Source: Methylacidiphilum sp. Yel
GTDB lineage: Bacteria > Verrucomicrobiota > Verrucomicrobiia > Methylacidiphilales > Methylacidiphilaceae
Length of the DNA stretch: 46,532 bases
Direction: 5' to 3'
NCBI RefSeq assembly: GCF_004421185.1
Contig: NZ_LXQB01000003.1
Coordinates: forward strand, 1-46,532
Positions within the stretch are counted from its first letter, which is position 1, and the number at the start of each line of letters is the position of its first letter. The notes below the pieces were generated by a model. It was not told where the DNA came from. It saw only the letters and a list, made by a program, of their open reading frames with translations, and searched no databases. The translations under genes and the position numbers were made by a program. This document shows positions 9,604 through 18,192 of the stretch, one piece after another.

Positions 9604-9762
9604 TGCCGGGGAGTCGGTTGTTCGACTGATCCAAGGGGTGCAACAAGGCCCCTGGTGGCAGGAAAGAATTCCCTGACTGAAGGCGGAGGAGGGGGCAAGC
9701 GTTGAAAATGCTTTTATCTTGCAACATGGTGATGTAATTTGATAGCAAAAAGGATTAATACA

Positions 9763-9978
9763 ATGTCAGAATCAGAAAAAGTATATAAGATCGTCCATGT
9801 CATTGGCACTTCCAGCGAAAGCATCCAACAGGCGGTTCGCAATGCTATAGAAAGAGCAAATAAAACACTTCGTAATTTGGATTGGTTCGAGGTCAAAGAG
9901 ATTAGAGGATCGGTTAATAAAGATGGAAAACCTCTCTTTCAAGTAGAGGTTAGAATAGGCTTTAGGCTAGAAGACTGA
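9763..9978 (+). CDS. Dodecin family flavin-binding protein
   Basis: Dodecins are small proteins that form dodecamers and bind flavins, buffering or storing them. From the ATG at 9763 the product is 71 residues and shows the family pattern VYKIVHVIGTSSESIQQAV, then AIERANKTLRNLDWFEVKE with the flavin-stacking tryptophan, then IRGSV and the closing strand FQVEVRIGFRLE. The ATG is preceded by AAAAAGGA at 9747-9754. A TTG at 9739 would add eight residues without a better ribosome binding site. The gene stands just right of the insertion relic and faces the deaminase gene. Confidence 0.93.
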   Translation: MSESEKVYKIVHVIGTSSESIQQAVRNAIERANKTLRNLDWFEVKEIRGSVNKDGKPLFQVEVRIGFRLED

Positions 9979-10036
9979 TAAGAGTTATTTTTCAATATTC
10001 CTTGACCTAATAAGCCTTTTGTGTTTGAACATAGGG

Positions 10037-10540
10037 TCAATAAATGACTTTTAGAGGGGACTCTTCCCAGCTTTTCAAAATAGATAGTCCTTCCTCTCTT
10101 AAGAGTTGAATAGATTGCAGTTGTCTTTGATTGGATGGTTTTTTAAGTTCTTCGTATAAGAAAACATCTCGAAAACCAATTTTTTGAGCATCTTCTGCAG
10201 AACAACCAAAATATATTTTGTTGATCCCAGCCCAATAAATTGCCGAAAGGCACATTGGACAGGGTTCACAACTACAGTAGAGGATAGCCCCATTCAAATT
10301 GAATTTATAAAGTTTGTTGGCAGCCCGACGAATTGCTAGAATTTCAGCATGTGCAGTTGGATCTTGAGTTGAAAGCACCTCGTTATGAGCTAAGCCAATC
10401 GCTTCTCCTTGAAGCACCACAACTGCTCCAAATGGACCACCTTCTCCTTGTTCCGAACCATATTTTGCTAGTTTAAATGCGAGTCTCAGCCAAAACTCAG
10501 GACTATCACCGTTCATTGGCGGTTCGAAGATATCTGCCAT
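10037..10540 (-). CDS. guaD: Guanine deaminase-type nucleoside deaminase
   Basis: This 167-residue protein belongs to the zinc-dependent cytidine/deoxycytidylate deaminase superfamily. The catalytic core is visible as PTAHAEILAIRRA (zinc histidine and proton-shuttling glutamate) and SCEPCPMCLSAIYW (two zinc cysteines). The downstream pattern INKIYFGCSAEDAQKIGFRDVFLYEEL matches bacterial guanine deaminases of the GuaD type more closely than tRNA adenosine deaminase TadA. It would convert guanine to xanthine and ammonia in purine salvage. It is divergent from norC, sharing a roughly 120-bp intergenic region, and ends 58 bases from the dodecin stop. TadA remains a less likely alternative. Confidence 0.85.
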   Translation of the reverse strand: MADIFEPPMNGDSPEFWLRLAFKLAKYGSEQGEGGPFGAVVVLQGEAIGLAHNEVLSTQDPTAHAEILAIRRAANKLYKFNLNGAILYCSCEPCPMCLSAIYWAGINKIYFGCSAEDAQKIGFRDVFLYEELKKPSNQRQLQSIQLLREEGLSILKSWEESPLKVIY

Positions 10541-10623
10541 AGTTCGCTTAGTTTAGTTGTTTTCTTTAAAAACGGAAAGAATTCACAATGAAAAATATCT
10601 AATCCTCCATTCTTCCTGTTTAC

Positions 10624-10641
10624 TACTCTCTGCTGAGAGTA
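10624..10641. promoter_or_regulatory. Inverted repeat just upstream of norC, candidate operator or leader hairpin
   Basis: The 7-bp arms TACTCTC and GAGAGTA flank TGCT, a perfect inverted repeat 18 bases before the norC TTG start. It could be a repressor operator for nitric-oxide control or a hairpin near the ribosome binding site. It does not match the FNR/DNR consensus TTGAT-N4-ATCAA. Confidence 0.45.
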
Positions 10642-10659
10642 TCAGTCCGAAAAGGAATC

Positions 10660-11370
10660 TTGACTTTTTTTGTCTGTTTTGTTTGCTCCTTTCTTATGAA
10701 ATTTGGGTGGTTAGAAATCACTCTTTTTTCGATTGTCCTTGTCGTAGTGATCTCAGCCATATTTGTTAGAGGGAAAAATTGGTTGGAACCAGGTTTTTGG
10801 GGAGTGTTTGCTATCGTGAGTTCTTTGGTAATGTTTTCTATTCTTTGGCTTTTAACTTTTGATACCTTAAAGAAAATTTCATTTGGTTCAGCTCGAGTAC
10901 CGTCTCCAACCGTTATCAATCATAAAATTGGATTTGAATACGATCCAGATAAAAAGCGCTATATGCCAACAATAGGGGAAGAAGAATTATTTTTCGGGAA
11001 AAAATGGTCAGAACAAGAAGCGACTCAACTGTTAACCAAAGGCAAGTTAGTGATTCAGAGTAGAAATTGCATGGACTGTCATACTCTCTTAGGCAATGGA
11101 GCCTATTTTGCACCTGATCTTACGAAATCTTGGCTTGATCCAAAATGGCAGACTATGATCCAACCAATGATAGGTGTGGCTACAAAAGAAGAAACTATGG
11201 CTAAGTGGCTGCAAAACCCTGAGTATTATGGAACATGGCAAAGAAGAATGCCCAATTTGAAATTGACAGAAGAGGAGGCCAAGGCCGTCGTTGGCTATCT
11301 AAAATTTATGTCTGCTATCGATACAAACGGGTTTCCGGATCATTTTGGCAAATCACCCGCTATTTTTTGA
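10660..11370 (+). CDS. norC: Nitric oxide reductase cytochrome c subunit NorC
   Basis: NorC is the membrane-anchored cytochrome c that passes electrons to NorB, which reduces nitric oxide to nitrous oxide. The product (236 residues from TTG 10660) carries two N-terminal hydrophobic helices, then a c-type heme site RNCMDCHTLLGNGAYFAPDL, and a late methionine in RRMPNLKLTEEEAKAVVGYL that probably ligates heme iron. Canonical NorC has a single anchor helix, so the second hydrophobic segment is unusual. A TTG start sits 3 bases after AAAAGGA, and the ATG at 10696 lacks an evident Shine-Dalgarno sequence, so the exact start is uncertain. norB follows after 15 bases. Confidence 0.9.
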   Translation: MTFFVCFVCSFLMKFGWLEITLFSIVLVVVISAIFVRGKNWLEPGFWGVFAIVSSLVMFSILWLLTFDTLKKISFGSARVPSPTVINHKIGFEYDPDKKRYMPTIGEEELFFGKKWSEQEATQLLTKGKLVIQSRNCMDCHTLLGNGAYFAPDLTKSWLDPKWQTMIQPMIGVATKEETMAKWLQNPEYYGTWQRRMPNLKLTEEEAKAVVGYLKFMSAIDTNGFPDHFGKSPAIF

Positions 11371-11385
11371 TTCCCAAAGTTAAAA

Positions 11386-12789
11386 ATGAAAGAAAGTAAA
11401 GATCTTTATGAATCACAAAAATTAGCCATTGGCTATTGGATCGTAGCTATATGTCTTTTTGGAGCCCAACTTGTCTTTGGACTGATTATTTCCTATCAGT
11501 ATATCCAGCCTGAATTTCTCCATAAATTCCTTAATTTCTCTATTTGTCGGCTGCTTCATATTAACTCAATGATTCTTTGGTTGCTTTTTGGTTTTATTGG
11601 GGGAATCTATTGGTTTTTACCTTTAGAAACAGAAAGAGAGGTTGTAGGCATTTTTCTAGGCAAAATCGCTTTTATAGTTCTGACAGCAGCTGTCAGTATT
11701 GTTGTGCTGGTTTTTTTGCTTGTCCAAATAGGCAAAGGAGAAATGCTGACGCTTTGGCTTGTTACTGAAGGCAGAGAGTATATTGAAGCGCCAAGATGGG
11801 CTGATATTGGTATAGTGGCTGTTTTTTCGATAATATTTTTTAATGTTTTTGCATCTATCTGGAAAGCCAAGAAACTAAAGGGAATACTTTGGGTATTAAT
11901 AGTGGATTTGCTTGCCATTATTGGATTTTACATTGCTGGCATGTTTTTCAGTCCCAATATCTCGGTAGATCAATTTTGGTGGTGGTGGGTGGTGCATCTT
12001 TGGGTTGAAGCAACCTGGGAAGTGCTAGTTGGCGTACTTGTTGGATGGGTGCTAATGGCTGTTTTGGGAACCTCAAGAAAAATTGTTGAAGGATGGCTTT
12101 ACTTAGAAGTTTTCCTTATTTTTGGAACTGGAATTTTAGGGCTAGGACATCATTATTTCTGGATAGGTGCTCCAGAATATTGGTTAGGCATTGGAGGCTT
12201 TTTTTCTGCCCTAGAGCCTTTGCCTCTTGTCGCAATGATTGTTCATGCGGTCTATGATGCAGGAGTCCATAGGTTGAAAACAATTAATAAACCAGCTTTT
12301 TTTTGGATTGTGGCACAAGCCTTTGGCAATTTCATCGGAGCAGGGGTATGGGGCTTTATGCATACATTGCCTCAAATCAATCTTTATAGTCATGGCACAC
12401 AGTTGACAGCAGCCCATGGACATCTTGCTTTTTTTGGTGCGTATGTTAATACGAATCTTGCCTTAATTTATACGGCTCTTCAAAGAATTCGGTTGCATGA
12501 GGGATCCATTCTTGATGGAACCCTTTGGAAATGGGTTTTTATTGGTTTGAATCTGGCAATGTTGGGTATTACTGCTCCATTAACTGTGGCTGGGTTTACT
12601 CAAACATTTGTTGAACGAGCCGTTGGTGGTTCGACATGGCAAGCCTACATCGATGCCCAGTCGCATCCCTGGTTTAAAGAGTCTATGATCTGGCGCATGG
12701 GATTTGGAATTATGTTTTTTGTTTGTTATGTCTTACTTGTTGCTGATTTGTTAACTATTGGGAAAACAAAGGCCACTCATCAACAATAG
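11386..12789 (+). CDS. norB: Nitric oxide reductase large subunit NorB
   Basis: NorB is the heme-copper-superfamily membrane subunit that couples two NO molecules to N2O at a heme b3-FeB centre. The 467-residue protein has about twelve membrane helices and the full ligand set. LLHINSMILW holds a low-spin heme histidine, VVHLWVEATWEV the FeB histidine with the NOR-specific glutamate, GLGHHYFWIG two FeB histidines, and LTAAHGHLAFFGAY the proximal and distal heme histidines. The absence of the oxidase tyrosine/lysine pattern and the HLWVE motif separate it from cytochrome oxidases. It has no quinol-oxidising N-terminal extension, so it is the cytochrome-c-dependent type and pairs with NorC. Confidence 0.96.
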   Translation: MKESKDLYESQKLAIGYWIVAICLFGAQLVFGLIISYQYIQPEFLHKFLNFSICRLLHINSMILWLLFGFIGGIYWFLPLETEREVVGIFLGKIAFIVLTAAVSIVVLVFLLVQIGKGEMLTLWLVTEGREYIEAPRWADIGIVAVFSIIFFNVFASIWKAKKLKGILWVLIVDLLAIIGFYIAGMFFSPNISVDQFWWWWVVHLWVEATWEVLVGVLVGWVLMAVLGTSRKIVEGWLYLEVFLIFGTGILGLGHHYFWIGAPEYWLGIGGFFSALEPLPLVAMIVHAVYDAGVHRLKTINKPAFFWIVAQAFGNFIGAGVWGFMHTLPQINLYSHGTQLTAAHGHLAFFGAYVNTNLALIYTALQRIRLHEGSILDGTLWKWVFIGLNLAMLGITAPLTVAGFTQTFVERAVGGSTWQAYIDAQSHPWFKESMIWRMGFGIMFFVCYVLLVADLLTIGKTKATHQQ

Positions 12790-12800
12790 GACCATTTCTT

Positions 12801-13121
12801 ATGAGTGCTGACTCCGTTTTAAAGATGCTCTTAGCCAGCTTGAGTTTTGTTCTTACGGCTGGCTTGTATGCATTTTTTTATGCGTTTGGAAGATTGAAAG
12901 GATCTTTCTTTTGGGAACTCTTTTCTTTTGTTTTTGCCTTAATGATGATGCTTAGCGGGTTTTTTCTTGTTTCATGTCCTGCATTTACTCTTTTTTGGAA
13001 ACTGCTTCTGATTTTTTCTATTTTTAGCTATTTGATCATTCCAAAAGCAATGTTTTGGATTGTCGAAAAAATTCATCAAAAAGAAGGGGAAGAAGAAGGA
13101 AGACTAAAGACACTGAAATAG
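12801..13121 (+). CDS. Small membrane protein downstream of norB, function unknown
   Basis: This 106-residue protein begins 11 bases after norB, so it is almost certainly co-transcribed with norCB. It has three or four hydrophobic stretches (about residues 8-28, 38-58 and 64-85) and a lysine/glutamate-rich cytoplasmic tail (KIHQKEGEEEGRLK). I recognise no motif from NorD, NorE, NorF or NorQ, although size and topology resemble small accessory subunits of heme-copper enzymes. Candidate roles are assembly or stabilisation of the NorCB complex. An AT-only inverted repeat follows the stop and could be a weak terminator. Confidence 0.75.
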   Translation: MSADSVLKMLLASLSFVLTAGLYAFFYAFGRLKGSFFWELFSFVFALMMMLSGFFLVSCPAFTLFWKLLLIFSIFSYLIIPKAMFWIVEKIHQKEGEEEGRLKTLK

Positions 13122-13170
13122 ATTAAAAAAAGCTTGTTTTAATTTATAAGAGATTTTAAAGAAATTATGC

Positions 13171-13689
13171 ATGGCTGATGTCTCACTGAGTGCTGTCTAT
13201 ACTTCGTTGGAGGATGCTGAAAAGGCTCTAAAGAGCCTGGAGCAAAATCAATTCCCTCTTACAAGAGTTTCTATTCTTGCTCAGGATCTATCCAGTGAAA
13301 GAAAAGTTCATGGATATATCACTGCTGGAGATATCGCCAAAACGGGTGCCACTATTGGGGGATGGGTTGGCGGGCTTTTTGGGATCCTTGTAGGTGCAGC
13401 CTTTGTTTGGGTTCCAGGGTTTGGTCCATTGATTGTTGCTGGTCCTCTTTCAGCAGCTTTGCTTGGTGGGTTGGAGGGATTGGTTGCCGGTGGAGTTGCT
13501 GGAGCAGCTCTTGGATTTTTGTCTGGCTTGGGGATACAAAAACAACATATTTTAAAATTTGAAGAACATCTCAAAGCAGGAAAATATCTTCTTGTTATTC
13601 GAGGCACTGAAGAAGAGATCGAAGGGGCTAAAAAGATTCTTGAAGCAACACAACCGCTTGAAATGCAGGTTCATAAAGAAAGCCCATAG
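13171..13689 (+). CDS. YflT-like general stress domain protein with glycine-zipper core
   Basis: The 172-residue product starts with a ferredoxin-like pattern, LSAVYTSLEDAEKALKSLEQ then TRVSILAQDLSSE, as in proteins of the heat-induced stress YflT family and the DUF1269-type group. The middle (about residues 52-120) is a long run of glycine and alanine, such as GATIGGWVGGLFGILVGAAF, that can form paired membrane-associated glycine-zipper helices. The C-terminal strand GKYLLVIRGTEEEIEGAKKIL completes the fold. Similar proteins are linked to stress responses, but no biochemical role is established. It stands alone, facing the SOD-like gene. Confidence 0.75.
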   Translation: MADVSLSAVYTSLEDAEKALKSLEQNQFPLTRVSILAQDLSSERKVHGYITAGDIAKTGATIGGWVGGLFGILVGAAFVWVPGFGPLIVAGPLSAALLGGLEGLVAGGVAGAALGFLSGLGIQKQHILKFEEHLKAGKYLLVIRGTEEEIEGAKKILEATQPLEMQVHKESP

Positions 13690-13805
13690 TCAGAGTTTTT
13701 TTGGAGATGCTTTCTTTTTTCCCCTTGAGGTGCCTTGACAAAGTTTTTTTCCCAAAACGATGAGTCTTATGTTTGTCAAATAACTAATCAAAACGTGCTA
13801 TAAAA

Positions 13806-14438
13806 TTACATTATAGGCAGATTCTTTTCTATCTCCTTCCAGTCAAGGGCGTTAAAAAATTCTTCAATGTAACCTTCTTTGTCTGAACCAAAGTCTGACT
13901 CATAGGCATGTTCGACAAGATCAATAGCTAGCAGAGGACTCATCCCTGAAAAAGGAAAAGCATCTTCCCTATTAGAAGATAGGTTAAAGAGTTTACCAGT
14001 ATAATGATCCAAAACCAACCAGACCCAGCCTGTAGAATAAAGTGCCTTAATTTTAAAATCTAGCTTGAATCGCACGACGGAATCAAAATTGATTTCTAGG
14101 AGTTCTTTGATTTTCCCTTCGCAATTTCCATTTCTGCCTAAAGAAGAGAAATACAATTCATGGCTTGCAATCTTACCATAAAGGGAAAACCATTGACCTA
14201 TCTTTGAGGTGACAAGCTCTTTTTTAGAAGGTTCTTCCTCTGTGTTTTGAAAAGAAGGCCAGTTGTCAAGATATTGAGAAAATTCATTGGCTATGGAATT
14301 AGCCTCTTGCAAAAGATGACTGTATAAAGCCACATGCTTATTTAAAGCGTTCGCAGAAAATTTCCCAATTCCATTTTCAAATTTTTTTAAAAAAATCTCA
14401 GACTTGTCCGTTAAAACTTTCAATGAATCAGTAGCCAT
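13806..14438 (-). CDS. Fe/Mn superoxide dismutase-like protein with altered active-site surroundings
   Basis: This 210-residue protein has the fold signatures of iron/manganese superoxide dismutase. By alignment to E. coli SodB from memory, the four metal ligands are kept: histidine in LNKHVALYS, histidine in IASHELYF, and the aspartate and histidine of AIDLVEHAY. GWVWLVLD is also conserved. However, the second-shell residues normally needed for fast dismutation appear changed. The HHxxYV segment reads YSHLLQ, the glutamine four residues before the second histidine ligand is lysine, and SNREDAF has no glutamine at the Mn-type position. It may still bind metal but do something else. It lies 60 bases after recN, probably in the same transcript. 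Confidence 0.75.
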   Translation of the reverse strand: MATDSLKVLTDKSEIFLKKFENGIGKFSANALNKHVALYSHLLQEANSIANEFSQYLDNWPSFQNTEEEPSKKELVTSKIGQWFSLYGKIASHELYFSSLGRNGNCEGKIKELLEINFDSVVRFKLDFKIKALYSTGWVWLVLDHYTGKLFNLSSNREDAFPFSGMSPLLAIDLVEHAYESDFGSDKEGYIEEFFNALDWKEIEKNLPIM

Positions 14439-14498
14439 CTTGCATATAATAATAGGAAAATTCTTAGGTTCATGGCAAGGATTCGTTTTTTTCTCTTC

Positions 14499-16202
14499 CT
14501 ATTGGAATAATTTTTCTAGGCTCTTTTCTTCTTTGTTCCCCTTGGCTACGGAAAGTAGTTTGCGAGCTAGTCTTATTGCTTCTTTGCTTTCTCCTCCAAG
14601 CATTCTTGCAATTTCCTTCAAACGGTCTTCTTCAACAATTTTCTTCAATAGAACTCGTGTGACATTTTCTTCCGATTCTTTCATAACCTTGAAATGAGCG
14701 TCCCCTCCAGCAGCCATGGATGGAAGATGGGTTATGCAGAGTACTTGATGGTTTATTGAAAGTTCCTTCAATAAAGAACTTACCTTCCAGGCTATCTCCC
14801 CACCAATGTTAGCGTCTATTTCGTCGAAAACAAGTATTGGGATAGGATCGACTCGGACAAAGACCGCTTTTAAGGCCAGCATGACTCTGGCTGCTTCTCC
14901 ACTTGAAGCAATTTCTTTCAATGGTTTGAGTGGAATGCCTGGATTAGGAGAAAAAAGAAATTCTATTTCGTCCTGACCAGAAGGACCAACCTTTTCTTTA
15001 TTATCAATACTTATGGAAAACCCTGATTGGGCAAAACCCAATGATTGGAGCACAGTTTGAATAGAAATGATTAATGCTTCGGCTGTTTTTTTTCTTTTGG
15101 AACTTAAATGCAAGGCCTCTTTTTGAAGTGCTTCCAAAAGTTCGAGTTCTTCTTTAGCGATATTTCGGACTATATCTTCTTCTTCCTTTATTTTGGCTAA
15201 TTGTTCGCTAATTTTAGATTTATAATCGATTAATTCCTCTATCTGCAAAGCATATTTTCTTTTTAAATTCTCGAGGAAATTTTTTCTTTGTTCTAATTTT
15301 TCGAGAGCTTCTGGATCTATTTCTATTTTAGAAAAATAATCTTCGATCAATCTATCGAGTTCTAGCAAATCATGAGCTGCGGACTGTTCCAAGGCTATTG
15401 CCTGAGAGCCTTTTTGAGGATCAAATTTCTCCAATAGGCAAAGGTGCCTATGCAGAGAAGACAATAAAGAAAGAATAGAGGGATTGTTCTGGGAAAGCAA
15501 ACCACGAATTGCTCCAAGACAATCGTAAATTTTCCAGCCGGTTCTAGCTAAATTTAGCTTTTGGTCGATTGCTTCTTCTTCTCCTGGAATAAGATCGGCA
15601 GCGACAATCTCCTGCAGTTGCTCGTTAAGTCTCTGTTTCTTTTTGAGCAGCTCTTCTAAAGAAAGAGAATTTTTTTTCTTCAGCAGTTTTTGATGAGTCT
15701 CATAAAGGGATTTTACTCGATGGGATAACTCATTTAAAGAGCCAAAAGCATCGAGGAGCTTTAATTGGATTTTTTTGTCAACAAGGGATTGATGATCGTG
15801 AGGACCAAGCACATCGATCAGATTATCTCCAAGTTCTTTTAAAAGGGAAATCGGAATGAGTTCACCATTAATGAATTGGCGACTCGATCCTGAAGGCCGC
15901 ATTTCCCTTCTCAAAATAAAAGAAGAGCTATCTAATGTATCCAATCCTTTTTCTTTGAAAAGATCAGAAACCCTGGTCCAGAAAGTCTCTGATAATTGAA
16001 ATTCTCCTTCGACTATGCCTGGCTTTTCTTTATTTTTTAGAAATGACGGAGAAGCTCTTTCTCCCAACAGAAACTTTAAGGAGTCGATGACTATCGATTT
16101 GCCTGCACCGGTTTCTCCAGTTAAAACATTGAGTCCCGGGACAAGGTCCCATTCTAGCTCTTCAATAAGGGCGAGGTTTTCAATCCTTAACTTGAGTAAC
16201 AT
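14499..16202 (-). CDS. recN: DNA repair protein RecN
   Basis: RecN is an SMC-like ATPase that acts early in double-strand break repair by tethering DNA ends. The 567-residue protein has an N-terminal Walker A (LTGETGAGKSIVIDSLKFLLG), a long coiled-coil middle with an interrupted heptad region (about residues 150-370), the ABC signature in SSGEAARVMLALK, and Walker B in PILVFDEIDANIGG. The ending VLCITHLPSMAAGGDAHF is characteristic of RecN. Length and order of motifs are normal. It sits 38 bases after prfB and ahead of the SOD-like gene. Confidence 0.97.
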   Translation of the reverse strand: MLLKLRIENLALIEELEWDLVPGLNVLTGETGAGKSIVIDSLKFLLGERASPSFLKNKEKPGIVEGEFQLSETFWTRVSDLFKEKGLDTLDSSSFILRREMRPSGSSRQFINGELIPISLLKELGDNLIDVLGPHDHQSLVDKKIQLKLLDAFGSLNELSHRVKSLYETHQKLLKKKNSLSLEELLKKKQRLNEQLQEIVAADLIPGEEEAIDQKLNLARTGWKIYDCLGAIRGLLSQNNPSILSLLSSLHRHLCLLEKFDPQKGSQAIALEQSAAHDLLELDRLIEDYFSKIEIDPEALEKLEQRKNFLENLKRKYALQIEELIDYKSKISEQLAKIKEEEDIVRNIAKEELELLEALQKEALHLSSKRKKTAEALIISIQTVLQSLGFAQSGFSISIDNKEKVGPSGQDEIEFLFSPNPGIPLKPLKEIASSGEAARVMLALKAVFVRVDPIPILVFDEIDANIGGEIAWKVSSLLKELSINHQVLCITHLPSMAAGGDAHFKVMKESEENVTRVLLKKIVEEDRLKEIARMLGGESKEAIRLARKLLSVAKGNKEEKSLEKLFQ

Positions 16203-16240
16203 GAAAAATCTGTATCATTTTAAAATAATCGAAACGGTGT

Positions 16241-17375
16241 TCAAGTTTCCTCTATTTCTCTTTCTTCTTGATCCTTCTTTTTCCCTAGCAAATACGCCCA
16301 GATAAAAGAATCAAGATCTCCGTCAAGAACTTCCTCTACCTGAGATCTGTTTTCTCCAGTTCTCAAATCTTTAACCATCTTATAAGGTTGTAGGACATAA
16401 GATCGAATCTGCCTTCCCCAACCTATTTCTCCTTTTTGTCCGTAAATTCTTTCCATTTCGGCTCTTTTTTTGTCTTTTTCTAATTCATAAAGCCGCGAAC
16501 GAAGGATCTTCAACGCGGTGGCTTTATTTTGTAATTGGCTGCGTTCATTCTGACATACCACAACTAATCCAGTAGGTAAATGGGTAATACGAACAGCCGA
16601 ATCCGTTGTATTGACACCTTGGCCTCCATGACCGCTAGAGCGGAACACATCTATCTTTAAATCACTTTCTTTAATTTCTATGTCGATGGTTTCGTCAACT
16701 TCTGCAACAACATCGACCGAAGCAAAGGAAGTTTGTCTTTTCCCCTGAGCGTTAAAAGGAGAAATTCTGACAAGACGGTGCACGCCACGCTCTGCTTTTA
16801 AATAACCATAGGCATTGTTCCCTGAAACTAGGATGCTTGCGGATTTGATCCCTGCTTCTTCTCCAGGGAGAATATCGACAAGACTCACCTTATAGCCATG
16901 CCTTTCTGCATAGCGCTGATACATTCGCAAAAGCATTGCAGCCCAATCGCACGCTTCTGTCCCTCCTGCTCCAGCATGGATCGATAAAATAGCGTTCTTC
17001 TGATCCAATGGATCAGAAAGAATGAGTTTGACTTCCACTGAATCGAGCAACTCAGAATAATTTTTTATTTCCCTCTCTAATTCTTCTATAAGGGATACAT
17101 CTCCGCTTTCCTTTAAAAGATCAAAGAGAGCTTCTAGATCTTTGAATCTGCTGAGGATAGTGTAATAATCGGATAGTTTTGCTTTAAGCTCTTTTGATTT
17201 AGATATCGCTTTTTCTGATTTTTCGCTTGATTGCCAAAAACCTGGATCGGCCATTTCTTTTTCTATCGCTTGAAGTTCTGCTTCAAGCTGCGTAGGGTCA
17301 AAGAAACCCCCGTACGGAAAATAATCTCTGTTTGAGTTCGCTAAGTTGATTAGAGAGAATATGTAAGTCGGTCAT
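16241..17375 (-). CDS. prfB: Peptide chain release factor 2, with programmed +1 frameshift
   Basis: RF2 releases polypeptides at UGA and UAA codons. The gene is split between two frames. Codons 1-25 run from the ATG at 17375 to an in-frame TGA at 17298-17300, and the rest continues in the +1 frame from the aspartate codon at 17299, giving about 377 residues. The shifted frame holds the anticodon-like SPF tripeptide (RLVRISPFNAQGKR) and the catalytic GGQ loop (SSGHGGQGVNTTDSAV). Both mark RF2, since SPF reads UGA. Starting at the internal ATG (17254) would drop the conserved N-terminal helices. recN follows after 38 bases. Confidence 0.96.
17297..17312 (-). promoter_or_regulatory. prfB autoregulatory frameshift site
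   Basis: On the minus strand the sequence CGGGGGTTTCTTTGAC contains an internal Shine-Dalgarno-like GGGGG, the slippery CTT codon, and a UGA stop followed by C. This matches the known RF2 site, where low RF2 lets ribosomes slip +1 from CUU-U and read on as GAC. Scarce RF2 therefore raises its own synthesis. The upstream purine run to CTT spacing agrees with the consensus. Confidence 0.95.
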
Positions 17376-17534
17376 GTTTAAAATGTACGAAATTTCTCTT
17401 TAAAAAACAAGCCTTCTTTCTCTTCTATCCTACTATTAGGCGTAGCTCTTTATGGGTCCCAGAACGCAATTTTAGTCTTTTTCTATATCCTAAGAAGCAG
17501 GTCTGCCTTTTTTAGCCAGGCAATTTTTCTAGGA
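17376..17534. other. Intergenic region left of a TnpB relic, no gene seen
   Basis: No reading frame with recognisable similarity, RNA gene or clear terminator is visible here. The left part should contain the prfB promoter. The right part probably includes the eroded edge of the insertion at 17535-18190. Confidence 0.4.
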
Positions 17535-18190
17535 GCTAAAGAAAAGCTCATCGGTCCCAAGCCACACTAAAACTTGCTCGAGCGATTGCGGAGACTCTCT
17601 AGAAGTCTCTTGCGCAAGAAAAAGGGGTCGGCCAATCGGACCAAAGCCAAGGCTTAGGCTTGCAAGGCTGCATGCCAGGATTGCCAATATCCGGCAGGAA
17701 GGCTTACACAAGCTCACGACAAAGCTCAGGCGACGATTTCACCCCCGTCGTTGTCGAAGAGCTGAAGGCGGGCAGCATGGTGAAGAACCGGTAATCTTGC
17801 CGGCTCCCTATCCGACATGGGTTTCTTCGAGTTTTGGCGGCAACTGGCATACAAGGCAAAGTGGGGTGGTGGAATGGTGGTGGAGGCCGACCGCTGGTTT
17901 CCGTCCAGCGAGAGCTGTATGACTGGCAGGACGGTGCAGGAAAAATGCCTCTGGCTGTTTGCAGGTGACGATGTCCGGACTGTGGGAGGTGAATGCGGCT
18001 AGCAATCTTCTGGGGTATGGATTGGACGTCCTAAGCGGTCCTACGGCGAGGGCCGGCTGTATGTGAAGCCTGTGGAGAGGAAGGCACTGGCTCTGGCCTC
18101 AAAGCCCGAGTGAAACCAGCTTCGGTGAAGCAGGAAGTCAACTTCGAACCTGTGTTAGTAGAAATGAGTAAGTCTGACGGAACGGTATAG
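17535..18190 (+). pseudogene. TnpB C-terminal relic, heavily decayed
   Basis: Pieces in several frames line up with the C-terminal half of a TnpB nuclease: GPKPRLRLARLHARIANIRQ, FTPVVVEELKAG (RuvC-II glutamate), KNRNLAGSLSDMGFFEFWRQ, then AKWGGGMVVEADRWFPSS and NAASNLLGYGLDVLSGPTAR. The second zinc-finger pair reads CPDCGR, after which the bases coding for the expected EHDRD segment are missing, removing the RuvC-III aspartate and shifting the frame. The N-terminal half and RuvC-I are absent. The final frame ends with TAG at 18188-18190, two bases before the stop codon of the convergent exported protein. No end hairpin remains. Its GC content is well above neighbouring genes. Confidence 0.8.
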
Positions 18191-18192
18191 GA

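Larger units (their letters stand above)
8050..9706 (+). mobile_element. Decayed IS605-type element with divergent tnpA and tnpB
   Basis: A GC-rich insertion lies between priA and the dodecin gene. It has the IS605 arrangement: a left-end hairpin (8055-8074), tnpA reading leftward, tnpB reading rightward, and a degenerate right end near 9664-9706 (GAATTCCC, then GGCGGAGGAGGGGGC, then TTGAA). Both genes are broken by several independent mutations, so the element cannot move by itself. The exact termini are estimates, because single-strand transposons leave no target duplication to mark them. Confidence 0.8.

Noticed and set aside
11386-12789. Cytochrome c oxidase subunit I
   Set aside because: The HLWVE motif and ligand context are of nitric oxide reductase, and norC lies upstream.
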